Assembly: GCA_900543885.1 (NCBI GenBank)
Contig: UQTA01000051.1
Location: 1 to 20,530 of the forward strand
Direction: 5' to 3'
DNA length: 20,530 nt
From: an uncultured Clostridium sp.
Lineage (GTDB): Bacteria; Bacillota; Clostridia; Lachnospirales; Lachnospiraceae
This document shows positions 13,802 to 20,530 of the stretch, piece after piece. How positions within the stretch are numbered: position 1 is the stretch's first letter; each line of letters begins with the position of its first letter. The notes below the pieces were generated by a model that made no database searches, was not told the origin of the DNA, and worked only from the letters and a program-made list of their open reading frames with translations. The position numbers and the translations under genes are program-made.

Positions 13802-13826
13802 TAAAAGAGAAAAGGAGAGTACAATC

Positions 13827-14261
13827 ATGAGTTTATTAGTTAAAATGACATTAAGTGCAGCATTAGTATTAAGCATCGGCGTTCCTTTTGGAGCATTTGC
13901 AGCAGGAGAAAAAACAAGGGGACGTTATAAAACAGCTCTTGGAGTAAACGTATTTTTATTCTTCGGAACCATGATCGCTGCAGCTGCTTTCATGTTCTCC
14001 GGAAATGCATTTGCAGCAGAAGAAACAGCAGCTGCAGCTTCTAACAGCGCAGCCGGAATGGGTTATCTGTCAGCAGCTCTTGCAACCGGTCTTTCCTGCT
14101 TAGGCGGTGGTATTGCCGTATCTGCAGCAGCAAGCGCAGCACTGGGCGCCATCAGTGAAGACAGCTCTATTCTTGGTAAATCCCTTATCTTCGTAGGTCT
14201 TGCCGAAGGTGTGTGCCTGTATGGTCTGATCATTTCCTTTATGATCTTAGGTAAACTTTAA
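13827..14261 (+). CDS. ntpK: V-type ATPase subunit K (c-ring proteolipid)
   Basis: A 144-residue proteolipid with four predicted helices at about 4-26, 39-64, 77-103 and 118-142, the duplicated-hairpin form typical of V-type rings. The ion-binding carboxylate is E127 in the fourth helix (FVGLAEGVCLYGL); the first hairpin has no equivalent acidic residue, as usual for this class. No obvious glutamine is seen in the third helix at the position of known Na+-binding rings, so whether H+ or Na+ is carried is open. ATG 13827 is preferred because AAAGGAG lies nine bases before it, although the frame is open from 13776. Confidence 0.93.
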   Translation: MSLLVKMTLSAALVLSIGVPFGAFAAGEKTRGRYKTALGVNVFLFFGTMIAAAAFMFSGNAFAAEETAAAASNSAAGMGYLSAALATGLSCLGGGIAVSAAASAALGAISEDSSILGKSLIFVGLAEGVCLYGLIISFMILGKL

Positions 14262-14263
14262 TT

Positions 14264-14572
14264 ATGAAAATGTATCTGATCAGCGATAACATTGACACCT
14301 GGACCGGCATGCGTCTGGCAGGTGTTGATGGGGCTGTGGTACATGAGAGGGACGAACTGAAACAAGAGTTAGATAAAGTTCTGGCCGATAAATCCATAGG
14401 CATTATCCTGCTGACGGAGAAGTTTGGCAGGGAATTTCCGGAGATCATCGATCATGTAAAACTGGAGCGGAAACTGCCCCTGATCGTAGAGATCCCGGAC
14501 CGCCATGGAACCGGCCGCAAGCCGGACTTTATCACCTCTTATGTAAATGAGGCCATTGGACTGAAACTATAG
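14264..14572 (+). CDS. ntpG: V-type ATPase subunit F (central stalk, NtpG type)
   Basis: A 102-residue protein with the Rossmann-like F-subunit pattern: MYLISDNIDTWTGMRLAGVDG at the N-terminus, IGIILLTEKFGREFPEII in the middle, and LPLIVEIPDRHG before the C-terminal helix. It binds subunit D in the rotor stalk. It begins two bases after the stop of K with no strong ribosome binding site of its own, so it probably depends on translational coupling. Enterococcus names this gene ntpG. Confidence 0.92.
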   Translation: MKMYLISDNIDTWTGMRLAGVDGAVVHERDELKQELDKVLADKSIGIILLTEKFGREFPEIIDHVKLERKLPLIVEIPDRHGTGRKPDFITSYVNEAIGLKL

Positions 14573-14588
14573 AAAGCAGGTGAAGAGC

Positions 14589-15173
14589 TTGACAACAGAG
14601 GAAAAGCTGAAGCATTTTCAGGAGATCTGTATGACAGATGCAAGGGAAAAAAGTGCAAAAATACTGGACGATTACGCAAAAACTCTTGATAAGGCCTATG
14701 AGGAGCATACAGAGGATGCTAGAAAGCGGGCGAAAATGCAGGAAGAGGCTGAGGCGGAAAAGTTAGGGCGTGAGCGCAACAAAAAGCTTTCCATTGGACA
14801 GCTGGATTTAAGAAGAGATGTAAGCCGCAGACAGGAAGACTTAAAGGATAAATTGTTTGTAGAGGTAAGAGATAAACTGGCTAATTTCATGGAGACCAGA
14901 GCTTATCTGGATCTGCTGGAAAAGCAGCTGGGAGCCGCTAAAAAGGTTGCCGGTGATGAGGCTATGATCGTATATATGGACCCGTCTGACGAAGATAAGG
15001 CCCGCAGACTGGCCATGCACCACAATGTAACGGTAAAGATCAGTGAATATTCCTTTGATGGAGGAATCCGTGCTGTGATCCCATCCAAGCATATCCTGAT
15101 CGACAGTTCCTTTAAGACAAAGCTTGGAGAAGCGCGCCATGAATTTAAGTTTGATTTGGGAGGTAAGCAGTAA
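14589..15173 (+). CDS. ntpE: V-type ATPase subunit E (peripheral stalk)
   Basis: A 194-residue stator subunit. The N-terminal two thirds are a long charged helix (about 1-105), and the C-terminal part is a globular alpha/beta domain with DGGIRAVIPSKHILID near 160-175. TTG 14589 is chosen as the start: it gives MTTEEKLKHFQ, as in relatives, and AGGTGA lies five bases upstream. The longer reading from GTG 14580 lacks a spaced ribosome binding site. The stop abuts the start of subunit A. Confidence 0.9.
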   Translation: MTTEEKLKHFQEICMTDAREKSAKILDDYAKTLDKAYEEHTEDARKRAKMQEEAEAEKLGRERNKKLSIGQLDLRRDVSRRQEDLKDKLFVEVRDKLANFMETRAYLDLLEKQLGAAKKVAGDEAMIVYMDPSDEDKARRLAMHHNVTVKISEYSFDGGIRAVIPSKHILIDSSFKTKLGEARHEFKFDLGGKQ

Positions 15174-16940
15174 ATGGCTAAGACAGGTGTGATCTACGGT
15201 ATCAACGGACCTGTGGTTTCTCTGGCCGGGGATCCCGGATTTCAGATGAATGAAATGGTGTACGTTGGTAAGGAAAATCTGGTAGGCGAAGTCATTGGAC
15301 TGACCTCAGAAAAGACAACGATCCAGGTGTATGAGGAGACCAGCGGTTTAAAGCCAGGTGAGATCGTTACAGGAACGGGAGCTCCTGTTTCTGTTACACT
15401 GGCTCCTGGTATTTTAAATAACATTTTTGATGGTATTGAGCGTCCGTTAAGCAAGATCGCAGAGCGCAGCGGCTATTATATCAGCCGCGGTATCAGCGTG
15501 GATTCTCTGGATACTTCCAAAAAATGGAAAACACATATGACAGTTAAGAAAGGTGACCGGCTGCTTCCGGGAACCATTATTGCAGAAGTTCCGGAAACAA
15601 GAGCCATTGTCCATAAGGTAATGGTGCCGCCGGATACAGAAGGATACGTATTAGATGTAGTAGAAGATGGAGAGTATACCATTAATGAACCTCTTCTTAC
15701 AGTGCAGCTGCTTGATGGAACGGAAAAGAAGCTGACCATGACCCAGAAATGGCCGATCCGCGTTCCTAGACCTTCTGCAAAGCGTTATCCGGCGACCAGG
15801 CCGCTGATCACAGGACAGCGTATCCTGGATACCATGTTCCCTCTTGCAAAGGGAGGTACAGCGGCTATCCCAGGCGGTTTCGGTACTGGAAAGACTATGA
15901 CTCAGCATCAGATCGCAAAATGGTCTGACGCGGATGTGATCATTTACATTGGCTGCGGCGAGCGTGGAAATGAGATGACCCAGGTTCTGGAAGAATTTTC
16001 ACAGCTGATCGATCCGAAGAGCGGAAATCCTCTGATGGACAGAACTACATTGATCGCCAATACTTCCAACATGCCGGTTGCGGCCCGTGAGGCAAGTCTG
16101 TATGCAGGTGTAACACTGGCAGAGTACTACAGGGATATGGGCTATCATGTGGCTATTATGGCGGACTCTACTTCCCGTTGGGCAGAGGCGCTGCGTGAGC
16201 TTTCCGGCCGTCTGGAAGAGATGCCTGCAGAGGAAGGCTTCCCGGCATATCTGGCATCCCGTCTGTCTTCTTTCTATGAGAGAGCGGGCATGATGCGCAA
16301 TTTAAACGGTACAGAAGGTTCTGTTACCATTATCGGCGCAGTTTCTCCTCAGGGCGGTGACTTCTCTGAGCCTGTGACCCAGAATACCAAGCGTTTTGTC
16401 CGCTGCTTCTGGGGGCTGGATAAGAGCCTTTCTTATGCAAGACATTTCCCGGCTATCCATTGGCTGACCAGCTACTCTGAGTATGTAAATGACTTATCTG
16501 CCTGGTATATTGACAATGTAGATAAGAACTTTGTAAGCGACAGAAACCGTCTGATGGCACTGCTGACCCAGGAAAGCAGTTTAATGGAGATCGTAAAGCT
16601 GATCGGTGCGGATGTGCTTCCAGATGACCAGAAACTGGTTCTGGAGATCGCAAAGGTCATCCGCGTGGGCTTCCTGCAGCAGAATGCATTCCACAAGGAT
16701 GATACGTCAGTACCTCTGACCAAGCAGTTTAAGATGATGGAGACCATTTTATATCTGTATAAGAAGTCAAAGGCGCTGATTGCCATGGGAATGCCTATGT
16801 CTGTGCTGAAAGAGGACAAGATCTTTGATAAGGTTATTTCTATTAAATATGATGTGCCCAATGACAGACTGGATATGTTTGATGATTATAAGAAACAGAT
16901 TGATGCGTTCTATGAGCATGTACTGGAGCGGAATGCATAA
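15174..16940 (+). CDS. ntpA: V-type ATPase catalytic subunit A
   Basis: A 588-residue nucleotide-binding subunit, the site of ATP hydrolysis or synthesis. The Walker A loop is GGFGTGKT (234-241) and the catalytic glutamate is in GERGNE (E263). A non-homologous insertion of about 90 residues (about 110-200) before the P-loop distinguishes it from F-type beta. Walker B is in YHVAIMADSTSRWAEALRE. The ATG follows the subunit E stop with no gap; GGGAGG lies 10 bases upstream within E. Length and motifs are complete. Confidence 0.98.
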   Translation: MAKTGVIYGINGPVVSLAGDPGFQMNEMVYVGKENLVGEVIGLTSEKTTIQVYEETSGLKPGEIVTGTGAPVSVTLAPGILNNIFDGIERPLSKIAERSGYYISRGISVDSLDTSKKWKTHMTVKKGDRLLPGTIIAEVPETRAIVHKVMVPPDTEGYVLDVVEDGEYTINEPLLTVQLLDGTEKKLTMTQKWPIRVPRPSAKRYPATRPLITGQRILDTMFPLAKGGTAAIPGGFGTGKTMTQHQIAKWSDADVIIYIGCGERGNEMTQVLEEFSQLIDPKSGNPLMDRTTLIANTSNMPVAAREASLYAGVTLAEYYRDMGYHVAIMADSTSRWAEALRELSGRLEEMPAEEGFPAYLASRLSSFYERAGMMRNLNGTEGSVTIIGAVSPQGGDFSEPVTQNTKRFVRCFWGLDKSLSYARHFPAIHWLTSYSEYVNDLSAWYIDNVDKNFVSDRNRLMALLTQESSLMEIVKLIGADVLPDDQKLVLEIAKVIRVGFLQQNAFHKDDTSVPLTKQFKMMETILYLYKKSKALIAMGMPMSVLKEDKIFDKVISIKYDVPNDRLDMFDDYKKQIDAFYEHVLERNA

Positions 16941-16957
16941 CATAAGGAGGACTTAAA

Positions 16958-18331
16958 ATGGCAGTTGAATATTTAGGTTTAAGTGAGATCAATGGTCCTC
17001 TGGTGGTGTTAGAGGGCGTTCAGGGCGCAGCTTATGATGAGATCGTGGAAATGACAGTAGGCGGCACTACAAAGAAGATCGGACGTATTATTGAGATCTA
17101 TGGTGATAAGGCTATTATCCAGGTATTTGAGGGAACAGACGGAATGGCTCTCAGAAATACCCATACCAGACTGACCGGACACCCCATGGAGATCGCTGTT
17201 TCTGAGGAAATGTTAGGACGTACTTTTAATGGTATCGGACAGCCTATTGACGGTCTGGGAGACATTATTTCTGATATTCGTATGGATATCAACGGACAGC
17301 CGTTAAATCCGGTATCCCGTGAATATCCCCGAAACTATATCCGTACAGGAATTTCCGCCATTGACGGACTGACTACACTGATCCGTGGCCAGAAACTTCC
17401 TATTTTCTCCGGAAATGGTCTTCCTCATGACCAGCTGGCAGCCCAGATCGTACAGCAGGCATCCTTAGGGGACAATTCGGATGAAAAATTCGCTATTGTC
17501 TTTGGTGCCATGGGTGTAAAGCATGATGTGGCTGATTTCTTCCGCCGTACTTTCGAGGAAAGTGGTGTTTCTGAGCATGTGGCCATGTTTATCAACCTGG
17601 CAAATGACCCGGTGGTAGAGCGACTGATCACTCCGAAGATTGCCCTGACACTGGCAGAGTATCTGGCATATGAAAAGGGAATGCACATCCTGGTCATTTT
17701 AACAGATATGACTTCTTATGCAGAGGCGCTGCGTGAGGTTTCCTCTTCCAAGGGTGAGATCCCTTCACGAAAGGGCTTCCCTGGATATCTGTACAGTGAT
17801 CTGGCTTCCTTATATGAGAGAGCCGGTATCGTATCTGGCAGAAATGGATCTGTTACCCAGATCCCGATCCTGACCATGCCAAATGATGATATTACCCATC
17901 CTATACCTGACCTGACTGGTTATATTACAGAGGGACAGATTGTTTTGGACAGACAGTTAAACAGTCAGTCTATTTACCCGCCGATCAGTGTGCTGCCGTC
18001 CCTTTCCCGACTGATGAAGGATGGTATCGGTGAAGGCTATACAAGGGCAGATCACCAGGATGTGGCAAACCAGCTGTTTTCCTGCTATGCCAAGGTAGGT
18101 GATGCAAGGGCGCTGGCTTCCGTTATCGGTGAAGATGAGCTGTCTGCCATTGATAAGAAGTATCTGGAGTTTGGTAAGGCATTTGAGGAGCATTTTATCG
18201 GTCAGGAGGCCTATGAGAACCGCTCCATTCTGGAAACACTGGAGATCGGCTGGAAACTGCTGCGGATGCTTCCGAGAGAGGAACTTGACCGTATTGACAC
18301 CAAGGTTCTGGATCAGTATTATGAAGGGTGA
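16958..18331 (+). CDS. ntpB: V-type ATPase non-catalytic subunit B
   Basis: A 457-residue partner of A in the hexameric head. It has the same overall fold, but the P-loop is degenerate (FSGNGLPHDQL, about 150-160), as normal for B. The region LPSLSRLMKDGIGEG near residue 345 carries the arginine that reaches into the A active site. AAGGAGG sits eight bases before the ATG, 17 bases after A. Confidence 0.98.
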   Translation: MAVEYLGLSEINGPLVVLEGVQGAAYDEIVEMTVGGTTKKIGRIIEIYGDKAIIQVFEGTDGMALRNTHTRLTGHPMEIAVSEEMLGRTFNGIGQPIDGLGDIISDIRMDINGQPLNPVSREYPRNYIRTGISAIDGLTTLIRGQKLPIFSGNGLPHDQLAAQIVQQASLGDNSDEKFAIVFGAMGVKHDVADFFRRTFEESGVSEHVAMFINLANDPVVERLITPKIALTLAEYLAYEKGMHILVILTDMTSYAEALREVSSSKGEIPSRKGFPGYLYSDLASLYERAGIVSGRNGSVTQIPILTMPNDDITHPIPDLTGYITEGQIVLDRQLNSQSIYPPISVLPSLSRLMKDGIGEGYTRADHQDVANQLFSCYAKVGDARALASVIGEDELSAIDKKYLEFGKAFEEHFIGQEAYENRSILETLEIGWKLLRMLPREELDRIDTKVLDQYYEG

Positions 18332-18342
18332 GGTGATCAGGA

Positions 18343-18960
18343 ATGGATCCAAATACATTTCCCACAAAAGGTAATCTGATCGCTGCGAAAAACTCTTTAA
18401 AGCTGGCTGCCATGGGTTATGGCCTGATGGATAAAAAACGAAATATCCTGATCCGCGAGCTGATGGGGCTGATCGATGAGGCAAAGGGAATACAGTCTGA
18501 AATCGATACTGTATTTAAGGCTGCCTACGAGGCATTACAAAGCGCAAATATGGAACTGGGTATTAATTATGTCCAGGAAATCGGAATGTCGGTGCCTGTT
18601 GACGATACAGTAAAGATCAAGGCCAGAAGCATTATGGGAACAGAAATACCTTTGGTACAGCATCAGGAAAAGCCTATGGCGCTGGCTTATGGGTTTAATA
18701 ATACATCTGAGGCGTTAGATATTGCCAGAGAGCGGTTTGAACGGGTGAAAGAACTGACTATTAAGCTGTCTATGGTGGAAAATTCGGCATACCGGCTGGC
18801 AAATTCTATTAAGAAAACCCAGAAGCGTGCCAATGCTTTGAAAAATATCACCATTCCTCATTACGAAGAATTGTCCAAGTCTATTTCTAATGCACTGGAA
18901 GAGAAGGAAAGGGAAGAATTTACCCGTCTGAAGGTCATTAAGAGAATGAAGACCGGCTGA
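18343..18960 (+). CDS. ntpD: V-type ATPase subunit D (central rotor shaft)
   Basis: A 205-residue protein with long N- and C-terminal helices that form the antiparallel coiled-coil axle. The conserved beginning FPTKGNLIAAKNSLKLA and the C-terminal YRLANSIKKTQKRANALKN typify the family. It starts 11 bases after the B stop with AGGTGATCAGGA upstream. It is the last ATPase gene; the set G/H, C, I, K, F, E, A, B, D is complete. Confidence 0.97.
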   Translation: MDPNTFPTKGNLIAAKNSLKLAAMGYGLMDKKRNILIRELMGLIDEAKGIQSEIDTVFKAAYEALQSANMELGINYVQEIGMSVPVDDTVKIKARSIMGTEIPLVQHQEKPMALAYGFNNTSEALDIARERFERVKELTIKLSMVENSAYRLANSIKKTQKRANALKNITIPHYEELSKSISNALEEKEREEFTRLKVIKRMKTG

Positions 18961-18979
18961 TGAGAAAGGATATCGTATC

Positions 18980-19360
18980 ATGTATACGTTTAAAGATCTG
19001 GCAGAGATCACTGCAAAGCTGCGGGCAGAAGATGGCTGTCCATGGGACCGGGAACAGACATTTGAAAGCCTGCGAAAATATATGCGGGAAGAGGCAGAGG
19101 AAGCTGTCCAGGCAGTGGACAATCAAGATATGGAAAACCTGTGCGAGGAACTGGGAGATGTACTCTTTCAGGTGATGTTAAACAGCCAGATCGCAAAGGA
19201 AAAGGGGCTGTTTTCCATAGATGATGTGATCAGCGGAATCTGTGAAAAAATGGTGCGCAGACATCCCTGGGTATTCGGTGATGCGAAGATAAATTCGGCC
19301 GAAGAGGGGGAGGCGTTGTGGGCCCGTATAAAAATGCAGGAAAAGGCCAAAAAACCTTGA
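18980..19360 (+). CDS. mazG: MazG-type nucleotide pyrophosphohydrolase, single domain
   Basis: A 126-residue all-alpha NTP pyrophosphohydrolase. The metal-binding pattern is REEAEEAV followed by EELGDVL, after the CPWDREQTFESLRKY signature. E. coli MazG is about 263 residues with two such domains; this is one domain only, corresponding to the first half, and the frame ends naturally. The family cleaves NTPs to NMP and pyrophosphate and is linked to house-cleaning of abnormal nucleotides. It begins 19 bases after subunit D, so it is probably cotranscribed with the V-ATPase. Its stop codon overlaps the -35 box of the hup promoter. Confidence 0.9.
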   Translation: MYTFKDLAEITAKLRAEDGCPWDREQTFESLRKYMREEAEEAVQAVDNQDMENLCEELGDVLFQVMLNSQIAKEKGLFSIDDVISGICEKMVRRHPWVFGDAKINSAEEGEALWARIKMQEKAKKP

Positions 19361-19385
19361 CAAATCATAGTAAACCAGATATAAA
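19357..19385 (+). promoter_or_regulatory. hup promoter overlapping the mazG stop
   Basis: Perfect TTGACA (19357-19362), a 17-base spacer and TATAAA (19380-19385, 5 of 6). The mazG TGA (19358-19360) is inside the -35 hexamer. It allows strong separate expression of HU. Confidence 0.85.
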
Positions 19386-19458
19386 TGATAGGGTATCAAA
19401 GAGAAGAACAAACGGTCCGAACCTGCTTTTTTCGGATTCAGTTTAGGAGGAAAAATTG

Positions 19459-19734
19459 ATGAACAAGACAGAGTTAATCGCAGCAGTAGCTGAGAAGGCA
19501 GAAATTTCTAAAAAGGATGCAGAAAAGGCAGTTAAGGCTTTTACTGATGCAGTAGCAGAAGAACTGGCAAAGGGCGGAAAGGTTCAGTTAGTTGGATTCG
19601 GTAACTTCGAAGTCAGCGAAAGACCAGCAAGAGAAGGAAGAAACCCAAGAACCGGCGAGACCATGACCATCGCAGCTTCCAAGACACCTAAGTTCAAACC
19701 AGGTAAGGCTTTAAAGGACGAGATCAATAAATAA
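19459..19734 (+). CDS. hup: HU-family DNA-binding protein
   Basis: A 91-residue histone-like protein that bends and coats DNA as a dimer. The sequence MNKTELIAAVAEKA, then KVQLVGFGNFEVSERPAREGRNPRTGE with the DNA-inserting beta arm (RNPRTGE) and the KFKPGKALK end, is diagnostic. ATG 19459 is chosen over the adjoining TTG 19456 because TAGGAGG is eight bases before the ATG and relatives begin MNKTEL. It has its own strong promoter and terminator. Confidence 0.97.
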   Translation: MNKTELIAAVAEKAEISKKDAEKAVKAFTDAVAEELAKGGKVQLVGFGNFEVSERPAREGRNPRTGETMTIAASKTPKFKPGKALKDEINK

Positions 19735-19786
19735 TCGATCACCCTATAAGTACACTTTTAACAAAAGTAAAAAGTAACTAAAATTC

Positions 19787-19823
19787 CCCTCCGAGAGCAC
19801 GTAAATGTTCACGGAGGGTTTTT
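19787..19823 (+). terminator. hup terminator
   Basis: CCCTCCG (19787-19793) pairs with CGGAGGG (19812-19818); after an A-A mismatch the stem continues GAGCA/TGTTC. Five Ts follow. It would also end read-through from the V-ATPase-mazG operon. Confidence 0.9.
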
Positions 19824-19899
19824 GTTATACTTCTGGGAAATCAGCTGAAAAGGAAAGCACAGGAAAAATTCCGGAGTATATATCAGAAGGAGAAGAACG

Positions 19900-20139
19900 A
19901 TGAGATTAGACAAATATCTGAAAGTATCCCGTATCATCAAAAGAAGAACCGTAGCAAATGAAGCCTGCGACAGCGGACGTGTTATGCTTAACGACAAAGT
20001 GGCAAGAGCCAGTGCAGAGGTTAAGGTGGGGGATGTGATCGAGATCGCTTTCGGCACCAAGGCTGTGAAGGTGAAGGTTACAAGTGTGCAGGATGCGATC
20101 CGCAAGGAAGACGCGAAAGAGATGTTTGAATATCTGTAG
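19900..20139 (+). CDS. rqcP: S4-domain RNA-binding protein RqcP (YabO/Hsp15-like)
   Basis: A 79-residue protein that is essentially one S4 domain: MRLDKYLKVSRIIKRRTVANEAC, then GRVMLNDKVARASAEVKVGD. The Bacillus homologue YabO/RqcP binds stalled 50S subunits and, with RqcH, drives C-terminal alanine tailing in ribosome-associated quality control. The order mazG, then this gene (with hup between), matches the yabN-yabO neighbourhood of Firmicutes. AGAAGGAG lies eight bases before ATG 19900. No clear promoter was found in the 76 bases after the hup terminator. Confidence 0.92.
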   Translation: MRLDKYLKVSRIIKRRTVANEACDSGRVMLNDKVARASAEVKVGDVIEIAFGTKAVKVKVTSVQDAIRKEDAKEMFEYL

Positions 20140-20155
20140 GAAGTAAACAGCCTGT

Positions 20156-20185
20156 GAGTTAGTGACTTACGAGTTAGTAACTTAC
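20156..20185. repeat. two tandem 15-bp units downstream of rqcP
   Basis: GAGTTAGTGACTTAC (20156-20170) is followed immediately by GAGTTAGTAACTTAC (20171-20185), one base different. The remaining stretch 20186-20338 contains only a short hairpin (AGGCAG/CTGCCT, 20213-20229) and no credible gene. Confidence 0.7.
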
Positions 20186-20338
20186 GGGTATAGAAAATGC
20201 AGGTTGTAAAAGAGGCAGTTTTCCTGCCTTAAAATAGAAAAAATATGGTTTTGCTGATAGCGGTCAGCTATGATAAGGATAGCAAAAAACACCAGTGTAT
20301 GATTGAAGAATACGCAAAAGATTGATAAAAATAAAGCT

Positions 20339-20391
20339 AAATGCACACCTGATTTATTGCGAAAGTGACGAGAACAAGGTGTGCATTTTTT
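20339..20391. terminator. terminator in the gap after rqcP
   Basis: AAATGCACACCT (20339-20350) pairs over 12 bp with AGGTGTGCATTT (20377-20388) around a 26-base loop; the T-tract reaches 20391. On the minus strand the stem is followed by AGCTTTATTTTT, so it may also act on the gene entering from the right edge. Confidence 0.7.
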
Positions 20392-20404
20392 GTCATCAAA
20401 ATAG

Positions 20405-20427
20405 TCGCAGAGTTACTTACTCTGCGA
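20405..20427 (-). terminator. hairpin, possible terminator of the right-edge minus gene
   Basis: TCGCAGAGT (20405-20413) pairs over 9 bp with ACTCTGCGA (20419-20427) around TACTT. On the minus strand it is followed by CTATTTTG, a poor T-tract. It lies about 50 bases beyond the stop at 20480. Confidence 0.45.
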
Positions 20428-20479
20428 TCAATAGATGCTTTTTTCGATAAAATGCAGAAAAATAAAGATGACGGACGGC

Positions 20480-20530
20480 TTAATTGACTGCGCAGCCAAA
20501 TCCAGCCTGTTCCAGCTTTTTTATGTTTTC
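20480..20530 (-). CDS. C-terminal end of an unidentified protein (partial)
   Basis: Read on the minus strand from the right edge, 16 codons are open (ENIKKLEQAGFGCAVN) before TAA at 20480-20482. Composition looks like a normal protein C-terminus, and two hairpins follow downstream. The fragment is too short to name a family or exclude chance. Confidence 0.45.
   Translation of the reverse strand, partial: ENIKKLEQAGFGCAVN

Noticed and set aside
20245..20325. 26-residue frame beginning at ATG 20245
   Set aside because: No ribosome binding site, no promoter, and composition typical of A-rich spacer.

Overview
The window looks like the chromosome of a low-to-mid G+C anaerobic Firmicute, most likely a Lachnospiraceae-type Clostridium. 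The grounds are a clostridial 23S rRNA end, a complete bacterial V-type ATPase operon, a mazG-hup-rqcP cluster, strong purine-rich ribosome binding sites and consensus sigma-A promoters. This is inference from gene content; no search was run.

Layout. Positions 1-708 hold the 3' end of a 23S rRNA gene, tRNA-Asn, tRNA-Glu and tRNA-Cys, and the rrn terminator. A DEDDh exonuclease follows on the + strand (786-1733). From 1834 to 7356 most genes are on the minus strand: a KdpE-like regulator and a KdpD-like short kinase, a two-gene envelope operon (lit-like transacylase, then a D-Ala-D-Ala carboxypeptidase), a tRNA-Lys, and an MscS channel. A second, identical tRNA-Lys lies on the + strand at 7583. 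Then come a 51-residue Cys-rich small protein, a structured intergenic block and trmB, all read on the minus strand.

From 9037 everything recognised up to 20139 is on the + strand: a DUF4145-like/TM/SH3b membrane protein, a nine-gene V-ATPase operon in the order G/H-C-I-K-F-E-A-B-D, mazG, hup and rqcP. The window ends in a terminator-rich gap and the C-terminus of an unidentified minus-strand gene.

How the genes work together. The V-ATPase genes supply the rotor (D, F, C, K), stators (E, G/H), membrane stator (I) and catalytic head (A, B) of one ion-pumping or ATP-synthesising machine. lit, dac and mscS all concern the cell envelope. trmB, the tRNAs, the rRNA and rqcP concern translation and its quality control.

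Most notable observations: two copies of a small non-coding inverted-repeat element (68 and 151 bp) with shared ends and 8-bp flanking duplications, which look like MITEs; an unlisted 51-residue six-cysteine protein with its own ribosome binding site and terminator; the cytoplasmic-HEPN-like/TM/external-SH3b architecture at 9037; and the inverted tRNA-Lys repeats that bracket mscS. There is no CRISPR array, phage or full IS. No obviously new multi-gene system is present; the MITE pair and the small protein are the best candidates for undescribed biology.
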